Positions 1-9,898 of a DNA stretch of 64,000 bases are shown one piece after another (within the stretch, counting starts at the first letter, position 1; each line of letters begins with the position of its first letter). The notes beneath the pieces were generated by a model. That model had not been told where the DNA came from. It saw nothing but the letters and a program-made list of their open reading frames with translations, and searched no databases. Location of the stretch: NCBI GenBank assembly GCA_964035015.1, contig OZ036017.1, positions 1,301,501 to 1,365,500 of the forward strand, in the 5' to 3' direction. The DNA comes from Corallium rubrum (taxonomy: Eukaryota > Cnidaria > Anthozoa > Scleralcyonacea > Coralliidae). A program made the translations under genes and the position numbers.

Positions 1-420
1 AATGCTTTTGCCGAGACTGTTGTTATTGGAAACGATCATTTCCCAGGTACCCGACGCCGGTCTTACGCTGTTCCTTTTTACCACAACGAAAACTGAAACA
101 TCGGTGAACATGAATCTGGGTATGCTAACGTGGAAGGCTGTTCTTACCGTCACCTCAGGGTAAAGGAAGTGATGGTTGCCGACAGTGTTTAGCTGTGGGT
201 TGACACTTGGGGGTCTCCAAAACATGGATGAGTGGGCTTCACCGTCTCTGTCTTCTATGTAATCAACAAAGGGAGGGAGTTTGGAGATCACGTTCTTACT
301 GGCTCTGGTTACGTTTAGGTCGAAAATGACCTTGTAGTCGAGGGTTTTTATGTAAGCTTTTAGTTTATCGTTGAGTTGTTTCTTAGTGATCGGTTTGCTG
401 TAACCATAAAACAGACTCAT
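1..420 (-). CDS. Unknown Polinton protein, N-terminal part (element A copy), runs off the window
   Basis: This is the element A copy of the 233-residue protein at 26491-27192. It starts at the ATG at 418-420 on the minus strand (MSLFYGY...) and stays open for 140 codons to the window edge. The match to the B copy is clear throughout, including the shared stretches FDLNVTRASKN and PRFMFTDVSVFVVVKRNS. The start codon sits in a TATA-like context (AGTATATGAG) that is the same in B. No known domain is recognised. The protein is rich in beta-strand-like segments and lies among putative structural genes, so a virion role is possible but unproven. Confidence 0.75.
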   Translation of the reverse strand, partial: MSLFYGYSKPITKKQLNDKLKAYIKTLDYKVIFDLNVTRASKNVISKLPPFVDYIEDRDGEAHSSMFWRPPSVNPQLNTVGNHHFLYPEVTVRTAFHVSIPRFMFTDVSVFVVVKRNSVRPASGTWEMIVSNNNSLGKSI

Positions 421-464
421 ATACTATAGGACGTATTTACTAAACAGATACCCAGACACAGCTG

Positions 465-1285
465 TTAGAACCAACAGAATTCCCAGATTGTTCGGCTCTG
501 GTTGTCTATCAGGTGTATGGACGGCTGGTCTGTCAGGTGCATGAACGATTGTCTGTCAGGTGTATGGACGATTGGTTTGTCAGGTGTATGGACGATTGGT
601 TTGTCAGGTTTATCGTCTAGTGTTTCCAGGTGTGGACCGTTTTCTTGATGTAGCTTCTTTGGCGGTTGTTTGTGAACACCTTGGTAGTTGACTCCAAAAA
701 CCATAGACTGACTAGGTGTCTTAAGTAAGTTGTTATAACCTCTTACGGGTTTCTTCAGGATAACCATCTTACTAGGGACTAACCATCCTTCTGGAGTGAT
801 AGCTAAATTCTGAGTTACAAAAGTGTCTTTTATGCTTTTGTTCATATTTAGTATCCAAGTGCTGACAGAGCAGTTGAGGATAGCGTCATTAGTTAGGTTA
901 CGGAACTCTTGTTGACTTTCAAGGGAGCCGCCTCCATGATTGACTATTGACACTCAGGTTTTTGCCTGAGCGCCAAGAACGCTGTAAACATATGCCTCAA
1001 TAGATTGATTCAAATACTGAAGACCTATTTTAGTCAGTCCATCGCTTTTTCTCGGTACGTACCTTTTATAATGGTCTTATACCCAGACCTTACGACTTTT
1101 ATATTACGTACTCCCTTTCTTCCCCTATCATCTGTAAAGGGTTCATAGCTAAAGGTCCAAGGCAACCTTTCCACTTGCCTATATAACTTTGATGCACCGA
1201 ACTCTTTTGAGACGGCGTACATGGATTCAACACCAACTATCCGTCTTAGTAATCGCCTCACAGTAAAATACAGATGGTAACGGGC
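465..1285 (-). pseudogene. C-terminal part of a conserved Polinton protein, element A copy, split by a LINE
   Basis: This is the 3' half of the gene that is intact in B at 27243-28628; the 5' half lies at about 6096-6725, beyond the LINE. Reading from 1285 down, the matching region resumes at HLYFTVRRLL and continues to the conserved SIEAYVYSVLGAQAK block. A frameshift lies near 1036 and an in-frame TGA near 957. The C-terminal tail differs from B: it has a short tandem array of an 8-residue unit (DKPIVHTP and variants) at about 512-615 and a final hydrophobic stretch. No catalytic motif was found. The gene cannot produce a full-length protein. Confidence 0.8.
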
Positions 1286-1473
1286 AATGTATAATAATAA
1301 TGGTTTATTAATACATATTAAATAGCTAATACAAGCTAAACTACAATATGTTTACAAGATATAAAATTCAAGTCATTAGAAATACACCACGATTCGATAT
1401 AATTGAATATGCTAAAAATGTTATGTCCATACTAAAACTTTTATGTCTATACTAAAAATATACTAAATATAAT

Positions 1474-4425
1474 TCATGTTGTTTTAAACTTCGAATTATA
1501 CTGGTCAATAGCAAAAACTATAGGACTCTTTTTGAATCTTTCGGTTTTGTAAGTATAATTGTAATAGCTTTGATCGTTTGTTCTGGTGTCTCTCTCCCTA
1601 ACTTGTCCGATCTTTTTGGGAAGAAGACTATGCAACTTATGGCTTGGTTTTGACATATTCTTAATCAAGTCAACACACAAATTGTCCCGGCGTTCTCTAA
1701 GTGTTTTTAAACCAGACTTATGTAATAACTGGTCATAATCATACACCGCATATATTATCCTAAGGGCACGTTTTTGGATTCTCTCAATATCCGCACTTTG
1801 TTGGTGCGTCAAGTTCCCATTCCATACTTGTGCTGCATATTCAAGAGTTGATCTTATCACTGCAATATAAAACGCTTTCAAGTCATTCGTGGGGGCACCG
1901 TAGCTTTTCAGGATCTTTAGAAAATACAGACGCTTAACTGCCTTTTTCGTTATATAGATAGTATTAGTGTTCCATTTTAGGTCGTCATCAATCCATAACC
2001 CCAAGAGCTTGTACGAACTAACCTTATCAATGGCCTGCTCTGCGATATAAATGGGATGGATATCTGTTTTATTCCTACGAAAATCAATCTGCATTTCCTT
2101 GCATTTTTTGGCGTTTAGTTCCATATATTGTTCTCTTGCAAATTGTAAGACTTTCTCAACATTGGCTTGGGAATTACCGATAGGACTGCCTGGAGTATGA
2201 CTGGAGACATCGACTACTTCTGATAAAGTAGTATCATCCATAAACATTGTAATATCCTCTTCGCATATATCAGGAGTAGTCCTATCGTGAAGTATTGTTA
2301 ACGGTAGTTGATTAATATGAACGATGAAGGCTATTGGGCCAATTTTACTACCCTGAGGAACACCCCCTCTGGCGTTCTCAACATCGGAATATTCGTTTCC
2401 ATATTTGGTGATTTGTTGTCTGTTACATAAGTAAGATCCCAACCACGCGATCAGAGCTGGGCGGAGACCGATATTCGAGAAGTTCTCCAACAGCTTATTG
2501 TGTTCGATTAGGTCAAACGCCTTACGGAAGTCTAAGAATACTATTCGCACGATCTTACCTCGGGACTCCATTGCCTTATACCATTTGTGCAAAAGGTTAA
2601 TTAGAGCCAGAACTGCTGATCCACCAGGGAGACCACCAAATTGTGACTCGTTAATCCTATCACATACATCTTCATGGATCCACTCGACAGCATACGATTC
2701 TTGCACCTTGGATAACACACTTGTTAGTGCGATAGGTCTTAACTCGTCCACGACGGAACAAGGCGCAACTTTGGGAACCGCACATAAACTGTACTTTTTC
2801 CATATCTCTGGAAATACCCTGGATCTAAACGATTCATTAAATATGTTAGTCAACGGGATGGCGAAAGATTTAGCGAACATCTTAATTAGTTTAATAGTTG
2901 GATCGTATGGACCAGGTGATTTGCTCTCGTTAAGATGTTTTAACTTATTTTCAACACTCGTACATTCAATCGTAGGAAGTGGATCGGACGTTCCAAGTAC
3001 TATCCATTCGCCTTGAATCGGTGGAAAATTCTTTGTAAGGCTCGCAAAGAATGAGTTTATATGATTAGCAGTTTGTTTGTCATTCATTGGAGTGTTTGTT
3101 TCTGGATCTAACAATTTCACACTGTTATTCCTTTTCCCCACAAGTTTGTTGATGTTCTTCCACCACGCTTTTGGATTAGAACAACGGGTTGGCCGGACTT
3201 TATCGTCGTAAAACAATTTCTTCTCCTTACGTATCTCGGATGAAATTAACCGACGTAGAGCTTTAAAACATCCCCAGTTACCCTGCTTGTATGCCTTGTC
3301 TCGTTTAACTAAAAGACACTTAATTCTACCAGTTATAAAAGACTTATCGTTTTCATGTAACTTTACGATTTTTTCTGGGAAAAAGGCATCAATCATCTTG
3401 TTTGTTAACTCCAGAAACAAATCAGTTTTACTATTCGTGCATACAGCATGGAGGACAGGTGACCAGTCATAAAATTTTAGATATTCATTAAATTCTCGTA
3501 AACTGGATTGTCTGAGTGGCCTTACTTTGATCTTCTTTAATATATTCTTATCTTTGCTGCGGTCTTTAGGTTGCCATTTGATAACACAATGGTCAGATGC
3601 GGCTATCGGGGCCAAAACACTAGGATTTTCATACCAGGTAGCTACATTTGTTAATATTAAATCAAGAACAGCTGTTCCTCTAGTTGGTGCCTTGACCAGT
3701 TGCTTGAGCTGGCAGTGTTTCGAAATAAGATTAATTTGAAAGCCATTACTCGAAGGGTTAAAATCTCCAGCTGCGATGATTGCAGTACTTTGACTTTCTG
3801 ATGTTAAAAGATCACAACAATAACAAAAATAGTCATAAAAACTTTCCAGGTCACTCGATACCAATGTTGGAGGAAGGTAAATACATGCCACAGCAATTTT
3901 GGAGATCACTCTAGGAAGCCATTTTGGTCGTATGGTTACCCATAAACATTCAAAAGGTGGTTGTATCAGATCATTACGAACTTTAACTGGGATATGATCA
4001 CGTACATATATTGCCACTCCGCCTCCTCTACCACCGTTTCTATCTTTCCTTATTATAGTTAGACCGGGAATATGTACTGCCTCATTAGGGACATTTTCAG
4101 TTAACCAAGTTTCCGTGACCATTACAAGGTCAGATTTATGTTGATCAATTAACACAGCCAACTCGTCTTTCTTATTAAAAACGGATCTTGCATTCAAAAG
4201 TAATACGTCAGGTAGAACATTCCTATTAGCAGTTGACGTTGTACATGTAGCTTGATCTGTTGCTAAGACAACTTCAATCAAGTTGCAACTCCTAGTTCTC
4301 GTATTTTCACGGACTTTACCGGATAGACGAGGCTTATACGATGGATGAGTAACTTTCACGGGAATATGATTAGAACGGCCTCTTTTAGTAAGTTGATTGT
4401 CTGTATAATTTCGTGTGTAGGACAC
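1474..4425 (-). CDS. LINE ORF2: AP endonuclease and reverse transcriptase
   Basis: This is a 983-residue polyprotein. The N-terminal part is an APE-type endonuclease, with LLLNARSVFNK near residue 75, the TETWL motif, GGRGGGVAIYV and a later AAGDFN block. The central part is a reverse transcriptase with SPGPYDPTIK, PIALTSVLSK, FLDFRKAFD, GVPQGSKIGP and the catalytic FMDDT. A thumb and C-terminal region typical of CR1/Jockey elements follows (STLEYAAQVWNG). The listed start is a GTG, and the frame stays open upstream into the end of ORF1 without an ATG. Translation may therefore depend on reinitiation or frame change after ORF1. No internal stop or frameshift was seen. Confidence 0.92.
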   Translation of the reverse strand: MSYTRNYTDNQLTKRGRSNHIPVKVTHPSYKPRLSGKVRENTRTRSCNLIEVVLATDQATCTTSTANRNVLPDVLLLNARSVFNKKDELAVLIDQHKSDLVMVTETWLTENVPNEAVHIPGLTIIRKDRNGGRGGGVAIYVRDHIPVKVRNDLIQPPFECLWVTIRPKWLPRVISKIAVACIYLPPTLVSSDLESFYDYFCYCCDLLTSESQSTAIIAAGDFNPSSNGFQINLISKHCQLKQLVKAPTRGTAVLDLILTNVATWYENPSVLAPIAASDHCVIKWQPKDRSKDKNILKKIKVRPLRQSSLREFNEYLKFYDWSPVLHAVCTNSKTDLFLELTNKMIDAFFPEKIVKLHENDKSFITGRIKCLLVKRDKAYKQGNWGCFKALRRLISSEIRKEKKLFYDDKVRPTRCSNPKAWWKNINKLVGKRNNSVKLLDPETNTPMNDKQTANHINSFFASLTKNFPPIQGEWIVLGTSDPLPTIECTSVENKLKHLNESKSPGPYDPTIKLIKMFAKSFAIPLTNIFNESFRSRVFPEIWKKYSLCAVPKVAPCSVVDELRPIALTSVLSKVQESYAVEWIHEDVCDRINESQFGGLPGGSAVLALINLLHKWYKAMESRGKIVRIVFLDFRKAFDLIEHNKLLENFSNIGLRPALIAWLGSYLCNRQQITKYGNEYSDVENARGGVPQGSKIGPIAFIVHINQLPLTILHDRTTPDICEEDITMFMDDTTLSEVVDVSSHTPGSPIGNSQANVEKVLQFAREQYMELNAKKCKEMQIDFRRNKTDIHPIYIAEQAIDKVSSYKLLGLWIDDDLKWNTNTIYITKKAVKRLYFLKILKSYGAPTNDLKAFYIAVIRSTLEYAAQVWNGNLTHQQSADIERIQKRALRIIYAVYDYDQLLHKSGLKTLRERRDNLCVDLIKNMSKPSHKLHSLLPKKIGQVRERDTRTNDQSYYNYTYKTERFKKSPIVFAIDQYNSKFKTT

Positions 4426-4531
4426 ATTAAAGCCTTCATTTCCAGTTAACTCATCGATATCATCTATTGACGCGTTATACTTCGGACGAGTTCCAGATAA
4501 GAAAGCCAGCTGACTGTTCGATTGTTCGTCG

Positions 4532-6070
4532 TTAGCTCCCGTAAACGAAATCGTGGCACCGACTTTGATCGCTTTTGGTGGGCCTCTTTGTTTCTGGTCG
4601 GTGCGCTCCGAAAAATTCTTGGCTATTTATATTCGGATTTGCTCGGTTTGGCAATCGCCTGTGTTGTTGTTGCTGCCATCTTTGTTGATACTTCCCTTTG
4701 TTACTACGATTGAAAACCCTCTCACTTGTATTATTGAGCGGCTGTCGTCTAAATTGTTGTTGATGTTGTCTTCGTTGATGGGTTACTTTGTTGCCATTGG
4801 ACTGTCCCCATGTCTCTTGACCAAGGTCTTTAGGATCGTCGAAGGTTGGAGAGATGATTTCAACAACACTAACAGAGTTGTTGAGAATAATCGGCGATGG
4901 AGTGGTATTATGCATTGGATGTAGGCTATTATGCTTCTTAACATAGTCACGCATTTGCTCTTTGAATTGATTGACCCGGTGGGTTGCCTTGTTGACAATG
5001 GAGTGGTCCCAAGGTGGCCCTTGACTGCGCTCTTTCAAATCATCAATGGTTGGTGAAGTAATTCCAACAATATTCATAACAGAGTTGTTAGGAATTACCG
5101 ACGATGGAGTGGTTTTATGCATTGAATGTAGACCATTGTGTTTCTCAACATAGTCACACATTTGTTCTTTTAATTGACTGGCCTGTTGTTTTAGAGGGGT
5201 GTAGCATTTGTCTTTATGGCAATACATTGCTGTTAAGGGATATATCTGATTGCCTTCTGGGACTTCATCCGAAGTAGGATTTTGGCACCTCAACGTGTCA
5301 ATTTGAGGGTAGAGAGATGAATAAATTTTTTCCTGTTGTTTTTCCCTTTCATCTTGTCTTTGATCAACGAAGGATTTACTGCTGTGGATATTTGTCTCCC
5401 GTGTCGAAAAGACCGATTTCGAGAACGAAGTGTCGACTTCGGGGCAAGTAGGGCTAATAGGCTCCAAAGCTTGGGGTGTTTGTGTACCAACATCTTGTTT
5501 TAACACAACTGTCTTCGTAGGAATGATCGCGCCCTCTAATTTGGTCAAGGACTCGTGAAATCTATTCAGCGTTACTCTCAGGATTTCAATATCGAGTTTA
5601 GCTTCGGCCATCTCCACCGACAAACGTCTGCACTCTAAACATTCAATACTCGTTCCTTGCTGTGCCCGCAAAGGCTGTGAGGATAATGATTGAATCTCTT
5701 CGGCTTCCACATTGCAATCGTTGTCTAACACCATGCTTTCAGTTGCATTCAATTTCAGGATATGTGTTTTTAACATGTTACCCATTTGGCCTTGGAATAG
5801 CATCGTTTTCTTGTTAGCGTACCAAGTGATAGTAATTTTTTTATTATGAAACGCTTTAGCACTTCCTCCGGGTGAACTCCATTTACCATCTTCACCAAAT
5901 ATATCAAAGACAAATCGTTTTAATTCTTCCAGGTTTCCCATCCATTTGACTTTACCATCATCACTATTCGTCAAATACTCCTTATATTTCGGTAGCACCT
6001 TGAAAGCTTGAGTAATTTGTTGAACATTTTCCGAGGTCAAACCGGAGCTCGGAGAGACACGTCCGTTCAT
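4532..6070 (-). CDS. LINE ORF1 protein (RNA-binding, nucleocapsid-like)
   Basis: This is a 512-residue protein directly upstream of ORF2 on the same strand. The N-terminal third is compact and mixed in composition. A Cys-containing segment (ECLECRR) and a leucine-heptad-like helix (about residues 145-180) suggest coiled-coil oligomerisation. The middle carries a tandem duplication of about 65 residues, with QLKEQMCDYVEKHN and QFKEQMRDYVKKHN as matching halves. The C-terminus is rich in Gln, Asn and Arg, as expected for a nucleic-acid-binding tail. No zinc knuckle or RRM is evident. It starts at the ATG at 6068-6070, close to the insertion junction. The role is inferred from position and composition. 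Confidence 0.75.
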   Translation of the reverse strand: MNGRVSPSSGLTSENVQQITQAFKVLPKYKEYLTNSDDGKVKWMGNLEELKRFVFDIFGEDGKWSSPGGSAKAFHNKKITITWYANKKTMLFQGQMGNMLKTHILKLNATESMVLDNDCNVEAEEIQSLSSQPLRAQQGTSIECLECRRLSVEMAEAKLDIEILRVTLNRFHESLTKLEGAIIPTKTVVLKQDVGTQTPQALEPISPTCPEVDTSFSKSVFSTRETNIHSSKSFVDQRQDEREKQQEKIYSSLYPQIDTLRCQNPTSDEVPEGNQIYPLTAMYCHKDKCYTPLKQQASQLKEQMCDYVEKHNGLHSMHKTTPSSVIPNNSVMNIVGITSPTIDDLKERSQGPPWDHSIVNKATHRVNQFKEQMRDYVKKHNSLHPMHNTTPSPIILNNSVSVVEIISPTFDDPKDLGQETWGQSNGNKVTHQRRQHQQQFRRQPLNNTSERVFNRSNKGKYQQRWQQQQHRRLPNRANPNINSQEFFGAHRPETKRPTKSDQSRCHDFVYGS

Positions 6071-6095
6071 GTTGAAATACAGTTGACACGATTAC

Positions 6096-6725
6096 ATCGT
6101 CTGACTGTGTTAGGTGCTGCAAATTGACCCCACAGCAATAGCTGGCACAATAAACTGAAAGGATTATCATAAAGTACAAACCCTCGTCGTCCCAAACAAA
6201 TGGCTTACCCGGAAAGTTGATTTTAAGTTCAGGCAGCTTCGACATAAAATAGTCTTCACCGTTAACGTAGACTCTGAAATTGTTTATTGGGTAATTCAAT
6301 ACATTTTCGCTTGGGAACCCATCATAATACCTCTGCCTTTTTCCAAACCTAGTGAAGAAGTGCCCCTCTCCTTTTGGCAACGACGAAACGGTGTCATTAC
6401 TTAACCATATCCTAGGAAACCCACTTTCAACTAGACTTTGCTTCCCCTTATAGTTATGTAGCCAAATCCACATAGACTTGTCATTCCTAAAAGTGCTGCT
6501 ATCTACGTTCGTTGATATGGTGTCACTATTCCTAAACCATACGTCACTTCTTTCGATTTCACCGTCTTTTTTAAGAGTTGTTGTAAAAGTGAATTTGGAT
6601 AACGTGGCATGGGGGTATCTCTTGAGTAAATTGATCTTAGCCGATGTATTCCCCTTTCTGATATTCCCCATTGCCTTTTCATAGTTCTCCCCATAATACC
6701 TGCGATAGAGTTTGTCAGTGACCAT
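6096..6725 (-). pseudogene. N-terminal part of a conserved Polinton protein, element A copy, split by a LINE
   Basis: This is the 5' half of the gene intact in B at 27243-28628. It starts at the minus-strand ATG at 6723-6725 (MVTDKLYRRYY). It shares the conserved sequence around ENVLNYPINNFRVYVN and HLTQSDDV with B (EYVLNYPVNQFRIYVN and HLTPSDDV). The reading frame then runs into the LINE 5' end within a few codons. Together with 465-1285 it accounts for almost the whole B protein, apart from a few residues at the insertion point. Its start is close to and divergent from that of the integrase at 6745, so the two genes probably share a promoter region, as they do in B. Confidence 0.8.
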
Positions 6726-6744
6726 ATATTATAAGTTAGGTTAT

Positions 6745-7838
6745 ATGGACGATGGTATTGGGTTGGAACAGGAATTGAGAGATATATGGTACAATCCGAA
6801 AACAGGATATCAGTCGGCTGAACGGTTGTACCAGAAGGCGGTGGGAGAAGGTCTTGATGTGAGTAGGAAAACGGTCCGGGACTGGCTGAAAACACAGGAC
6901 ACGTACACGAGATATAAACCGGTTGTGAGAAAACATAAGTTCAGACAAACATTCGTTACCCACCTCGGTGAACAGATACAGATGGACCTGGTTGATATGG
7001 GGAAGTACAAGAACCAGAACGAAGGGTACTACTGGATCCTAACGGCTGTTGAAATCCTGAGTAGATACGCTTTCGCCGTTCCCGTTTACAGGAAGGACAC
7101 GAAAAACATGACCGGGGCTGTGGATAAGCTGTTGAAACAGTTCAAAGACCGATTTGGTAGTTATCCTGACCTAGCCCAGTTCGACGACGGAAAGGAGTTT
7201 TATAACGTCGGTGTGAAGGACTTCCTGAAGGAGCGCGGTGTCGGATACTTCAGTACGTTTTCAGACAAAAAAGCAGCGGTCGTCGAACGGTTTAACAGAA
7301 CACTAAAAACTGTGTTGTGGAAGTATCTCTACACCAAGGGGACGTATAAATGGATTGATGTCCTGGACGACCTCGTTGGGAACTATGACAACAGAAAACA
7401 TAGTGTCGTTATGCTGAAGCCTAAGGACATGAGTAAGTCAAACGAGAATCAGGTTTTACACTGTTTGGTCACCATTTTGGTGATCACCCTTTACCCAAGT
7501 TCAGGATTGGAGACACTGTAAGGGTGTCAAAGTACAAGAGTATATTTACGAAGGGTTATGAGGCTAACTTCACTGAGGAAATCTTCAAGATAACGAAGGT
7601 CATTCATGGTGATCCAAACGTTTACGAAATCGAGGACGCTGAGGGCGAACCGATTATCGGAAAGTTCTATGATTCGGAGCTGTCGCCGGTGGATAAGAAG
7701 GATGACGTCTACAGAATCGAAAAGGTATTGAAAAGAAAGAAAACCGCGGGAAGGGGGATGTTGTTGGTCAAGTGGTTGGGCTATGATAACAAACACAGCT
7801 CATGGATACCTGAAAGTGACGTACAAAACCTGGGTTAA
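6745..7838 (+). pseudogene. Polinton integrase (rve/DDE) with C-terminal chromodomain, element A copy, frameshifted
   Basis: This is a retroviral-type integrase that would insert the transposon DNA. The start is taken as the ATG at 6745, matching B. An N-terminal helix-turn-helix-like region (residues 10-60) is followed by the rve core, with catalytic Asp in QMDLVDM, Asp in FDDGKEF and Glu in VVERFNRT. The chromodomain (EKVLKRKK...VKWLGYDNKHSSWIPES) lies at 7716-7825. A net 4-bp loss near 7455 relative to B shifts the frame between core and chromodomain, so the protein is broken. Unlike B, this copy keeps the Trp codon after the core (TGG, about 7351). Confidence 0.9.
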
Positions 7839-7852
7839 TGTATACTCGGGTA

Positions 7853-8539
7853 ATGAGGTTAACATTGTTCATTGAAAACGGTGAAAAGACTGTCTATTTC
7901 GAACAACCTATCATGGTTATAAATCCGAGACCACAAATAATGCTAAAGAAAGCAACAATATTCTGGAACTATAACAATGTGGTGTCAGGTTTGAATGATT
8001 CGGTGTCGTTTGATGGTGTTAAGACATCCGCTCCTGAAGGTTATCTGGACTTTGACGCGTTGGAAACATTTGTTAAGACTCTAGCCGGGGGTCTGGTGGG
8101 GACGGTTGAGTTCGGAAAGAATGTTTACAATGGAACTTCTAAAGTGAAAACGTCGGAAAATCTGAAACTTGGAAAGATGGGTCTTCTTTTAGGGTTTAAT
8201 GCCGACGACTTGATAACTGGTGGTAGTGGGTGGACGAACAGTCCAAATCAGGTGGACATCAACAGAGGGTTGAGGTATGTCGGGATCTCGTGTGACGCTG
8301 TCGAAAGCGAGAAAAGTCTGAACAATGGGAAGAGGAGTAATCTGATTGGTACTCTTCCAATAACCTCTGAACAGAGTTTGAAAGGAAGCGTACAGCACTA
8401 CACAGACATTGAGTCAAAAGCTGAGATTCGTAAGGGTGTTTATAGTAAGATGACCTTTAGAGTCCGCGGAAACTACGATCAGTCAGTAGGTCGACCAACT
8501 GGGATTGGAGCTGTTCTGCTCGAGCTGTACATAGGCTAG
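7853..8539 (+). CDS. Putative Polinton minor capsid (penton-like jelly-roll) protein, element A, intact
   Basis: This is a 228-residue protein; the ATG at 7853 is chosen because it aligns with the B copy at 29760. It lies 15 bp after the integrase and just before the membrane-protein gene. The pattern of beta-strand-like segments, with LRYVGISCDAVE, TLPITSEQ and a terminal AVLLELYIG strand, resembles single-jelly-roll penton proteins of Polintons and adintoviruses. That resemblance is by pattern only. It sits in the same rightward cluster as the major capsid and ATPase genes, which supports a virion role. No lesion was seen here, whereas B has an 8-bp deletion. Another structural protein is possible. 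Confidence 0.6.
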   Translation: MRLTLFIENGEKTVYFEQPIMVINPRPQIMLKKATIFWNYNNVVSGLNDSVSFDGVKTSAPEGYLDFDALETFVKTLAGGLVGTVEFGKNVYNGTSKVKTSENLKLGKMGLLLGFNADDLITGGSGWTNSPNQVDINRGLRYVGISCDAVESEKSLNNGKRSNLIGTLPITSEQSLKGSVQHYTDIESKAEIRKGVYSKMTFRVRGNYDQSVGRPTGIGAVLLELYIG

Positions 8540-8545
8540 TATATA

Positions 8546-9758
8546 ATGGCTGCAGGAGGAGTCGACATTGGAATGGATGATATGAACGAAGAAGAAGAAA
8601 TGGAAGAGGAAGATACCGGCGAGATGAGCTCTACCTAGGAGATCAGATAGGAAGATCGGAGGGTCTGACAGACCGCCCCACGTCAGGTTTAGATGGTATA
8701 ACCCACGTAACAGATGTAGATATCCCTAATGCCAGTCGTGATGCTGGAGCAATGAGGAGGTCTATTATAGCTGGTAAAAAGCGAGCCTTTCTCGAAGCGT
8801 TTTGTCTCACGATAAATATGAGTTATGAAGCATCTAGAAACCTGATAAAACGGACTAAATTTGATTTTGATAAGGAAGACCGCGTTACCGGAGTGCTGTA
8901 TGAAGGTAAAAAAATTATGGTACGTAAGAAAGGTGGTGGAATCAGACGTAGTATAAATCGAGCAAATAACAAAGCCCTCAAGAATTTCTGGGAGTTGTTA
9001 GAGGAGGCTAGAGCTAAGCGTTGCAGGAGCTGTTGAGAAGGCTAACAACGACCCCACAACCTCCCAGGAAGTCGTGGATGACATAAGCTCACAAGTCAGC
9101 TTAAAGAGTGATAGAGTACTTGAGAAAAGAGAGGGGAACCTACAAGAACAGGCGAGAGGACTCCTAACTGAGCAGGAATCAAGAGAATTCATGGGAATGC
9201 TCGAACCACAGGGTACAAGCGCAGAAAAAATTAGGCTCCTTGAAATAGAAGCCAACTACTACAAAGAAGAAGCGGCTAATGAAGAGGATCCCCGTAGAAA
9301 ACAACTGTTTGAGAGATTCAGCGAAGTGGCGGAAATGAAGGCGGACACAATAAGAATTGGGATCGGTGATGCCCCCCAACATATTGATGTTATGTCTATC
9401 TTAAACGATGAGGTGGAAAACAATGACCTGAACAGATTAGAAAGGTTTAAGAAGTGGGCTAGGGAAAATATGGTTGGTCTGTCTGCTACAGCCATCACCA
9501 TAGCTGGGATTGTGACCACAATAGTTGTTGCCCGCTAGAAATGTTGTTTCGGGGGGAGCAAAAGCCGTCGATGGTTTCGCTAAGGCTTTCGCTAACTTGG
9601 CTAAGAAGTTGGGACCTCTGTTGGCACCACTGTTCAACCTAGTAGCACAGGTTCTGACTTGGGGAGTAAAAGGAATAGCATGGTTAGCCAACAATCTGTG
9701 GGTTTTAGCCATAGCTATGACGTGGTTATTGTATGACTACTGGAAGAACAGAAAATAA
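8546..9758 (+). pseudogene. Polinton membrane protein with hydrophobic C-terminus, element A copy, broken
   Basis: This is the element A counterpart of 30445-31700. The start (ATG at 8546, in the string TATAATG) is followed by an acidic segment that hits a TAG at 8636-8638. Homology resumes in other frames at 8752-9036 and 9074-9538. The conserved middle is charged and helical (EKANNDPTTSQEVVDD, MLEPQGTS). The C-terminal region has several hydrophobic stretches (AITIAGIVTTIVV, then LGPLLAPLFNLVAQVLTWG and WVLAIAMTWLL), reached through a further frameshift near 9530. This final hydrophobic block is a familiar feature of cnidarian Polinton-type ORFs, but its function is unknown. A membrane-active or virion membrane role is speculative. 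Confidence 0.75.
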
Positions 9759-9775
9759 AACCTGTCATGTAGTAT

Positions 9776-9898
9776 ATGACCAACAGAACTCAGACAGAGC
9801 TGTTACTTGGATTTAGACGAGCAAAGATGTCGGAAATCAAGGGAAGCAGAACAAGACATACGATCCACTATGAATCCCAACAAAGTCAACCCTGGTGA
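9776..9898 (+). CDS. Short leader ORF upstream of the capsid gene (element A)
   Basis: This is a 40-codon ORF with its ATG in the TAGTATATG context. The first 19 residues (MTNRTQTELLLGFRRAKMS) are nearly identical to the same position in B (31718-31840). It overlaps the capsid ATG in another frame. It may be a small upstream ORF, or the true N-terminus of the capsid protein separated from it by indels in both copies. The conserved start context and sequence argue that it was translated. Comparison with other family members would decide. Confidence 0.45.
   Translation: MTNRTQTELLLGFRRAKMSEIKGSRTRHTIHYESQQSQPW

Larger units (their letters stand above)
1286..6095 (-). mobile_element. Non-LTR retrotransposon (CR1/L2-like, Jockey superfamily), two intact ORFs
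   Basis: This element is inserted on the minus strand inside the Polinton A gene whose halves lie at 465-1285 and 6096-6725. Transcription order is ORF1 (6070-4532), ORF2 (4425-1474), then a roughly 190-bp 3' region ending in a short (ATT)n-like tail near 1290. Both ORFs are open, which suggests a young copy. The 5' UTR before ORF1 appears very short. The 5' boundary (about 6075-6100) is approximate, and I could not identify a convincing target-site duplication. The clade is assigned from the EN-RT layout and the non-poly(A) tail. Confidence 0.85.

Noticed and set aside
1286..6100. Target-site duplication for the LINE in Polinton A
   Set aside because: No convincing direct repeat was found at the junctions; a small target deletion or an aberrant 5' end is possible.
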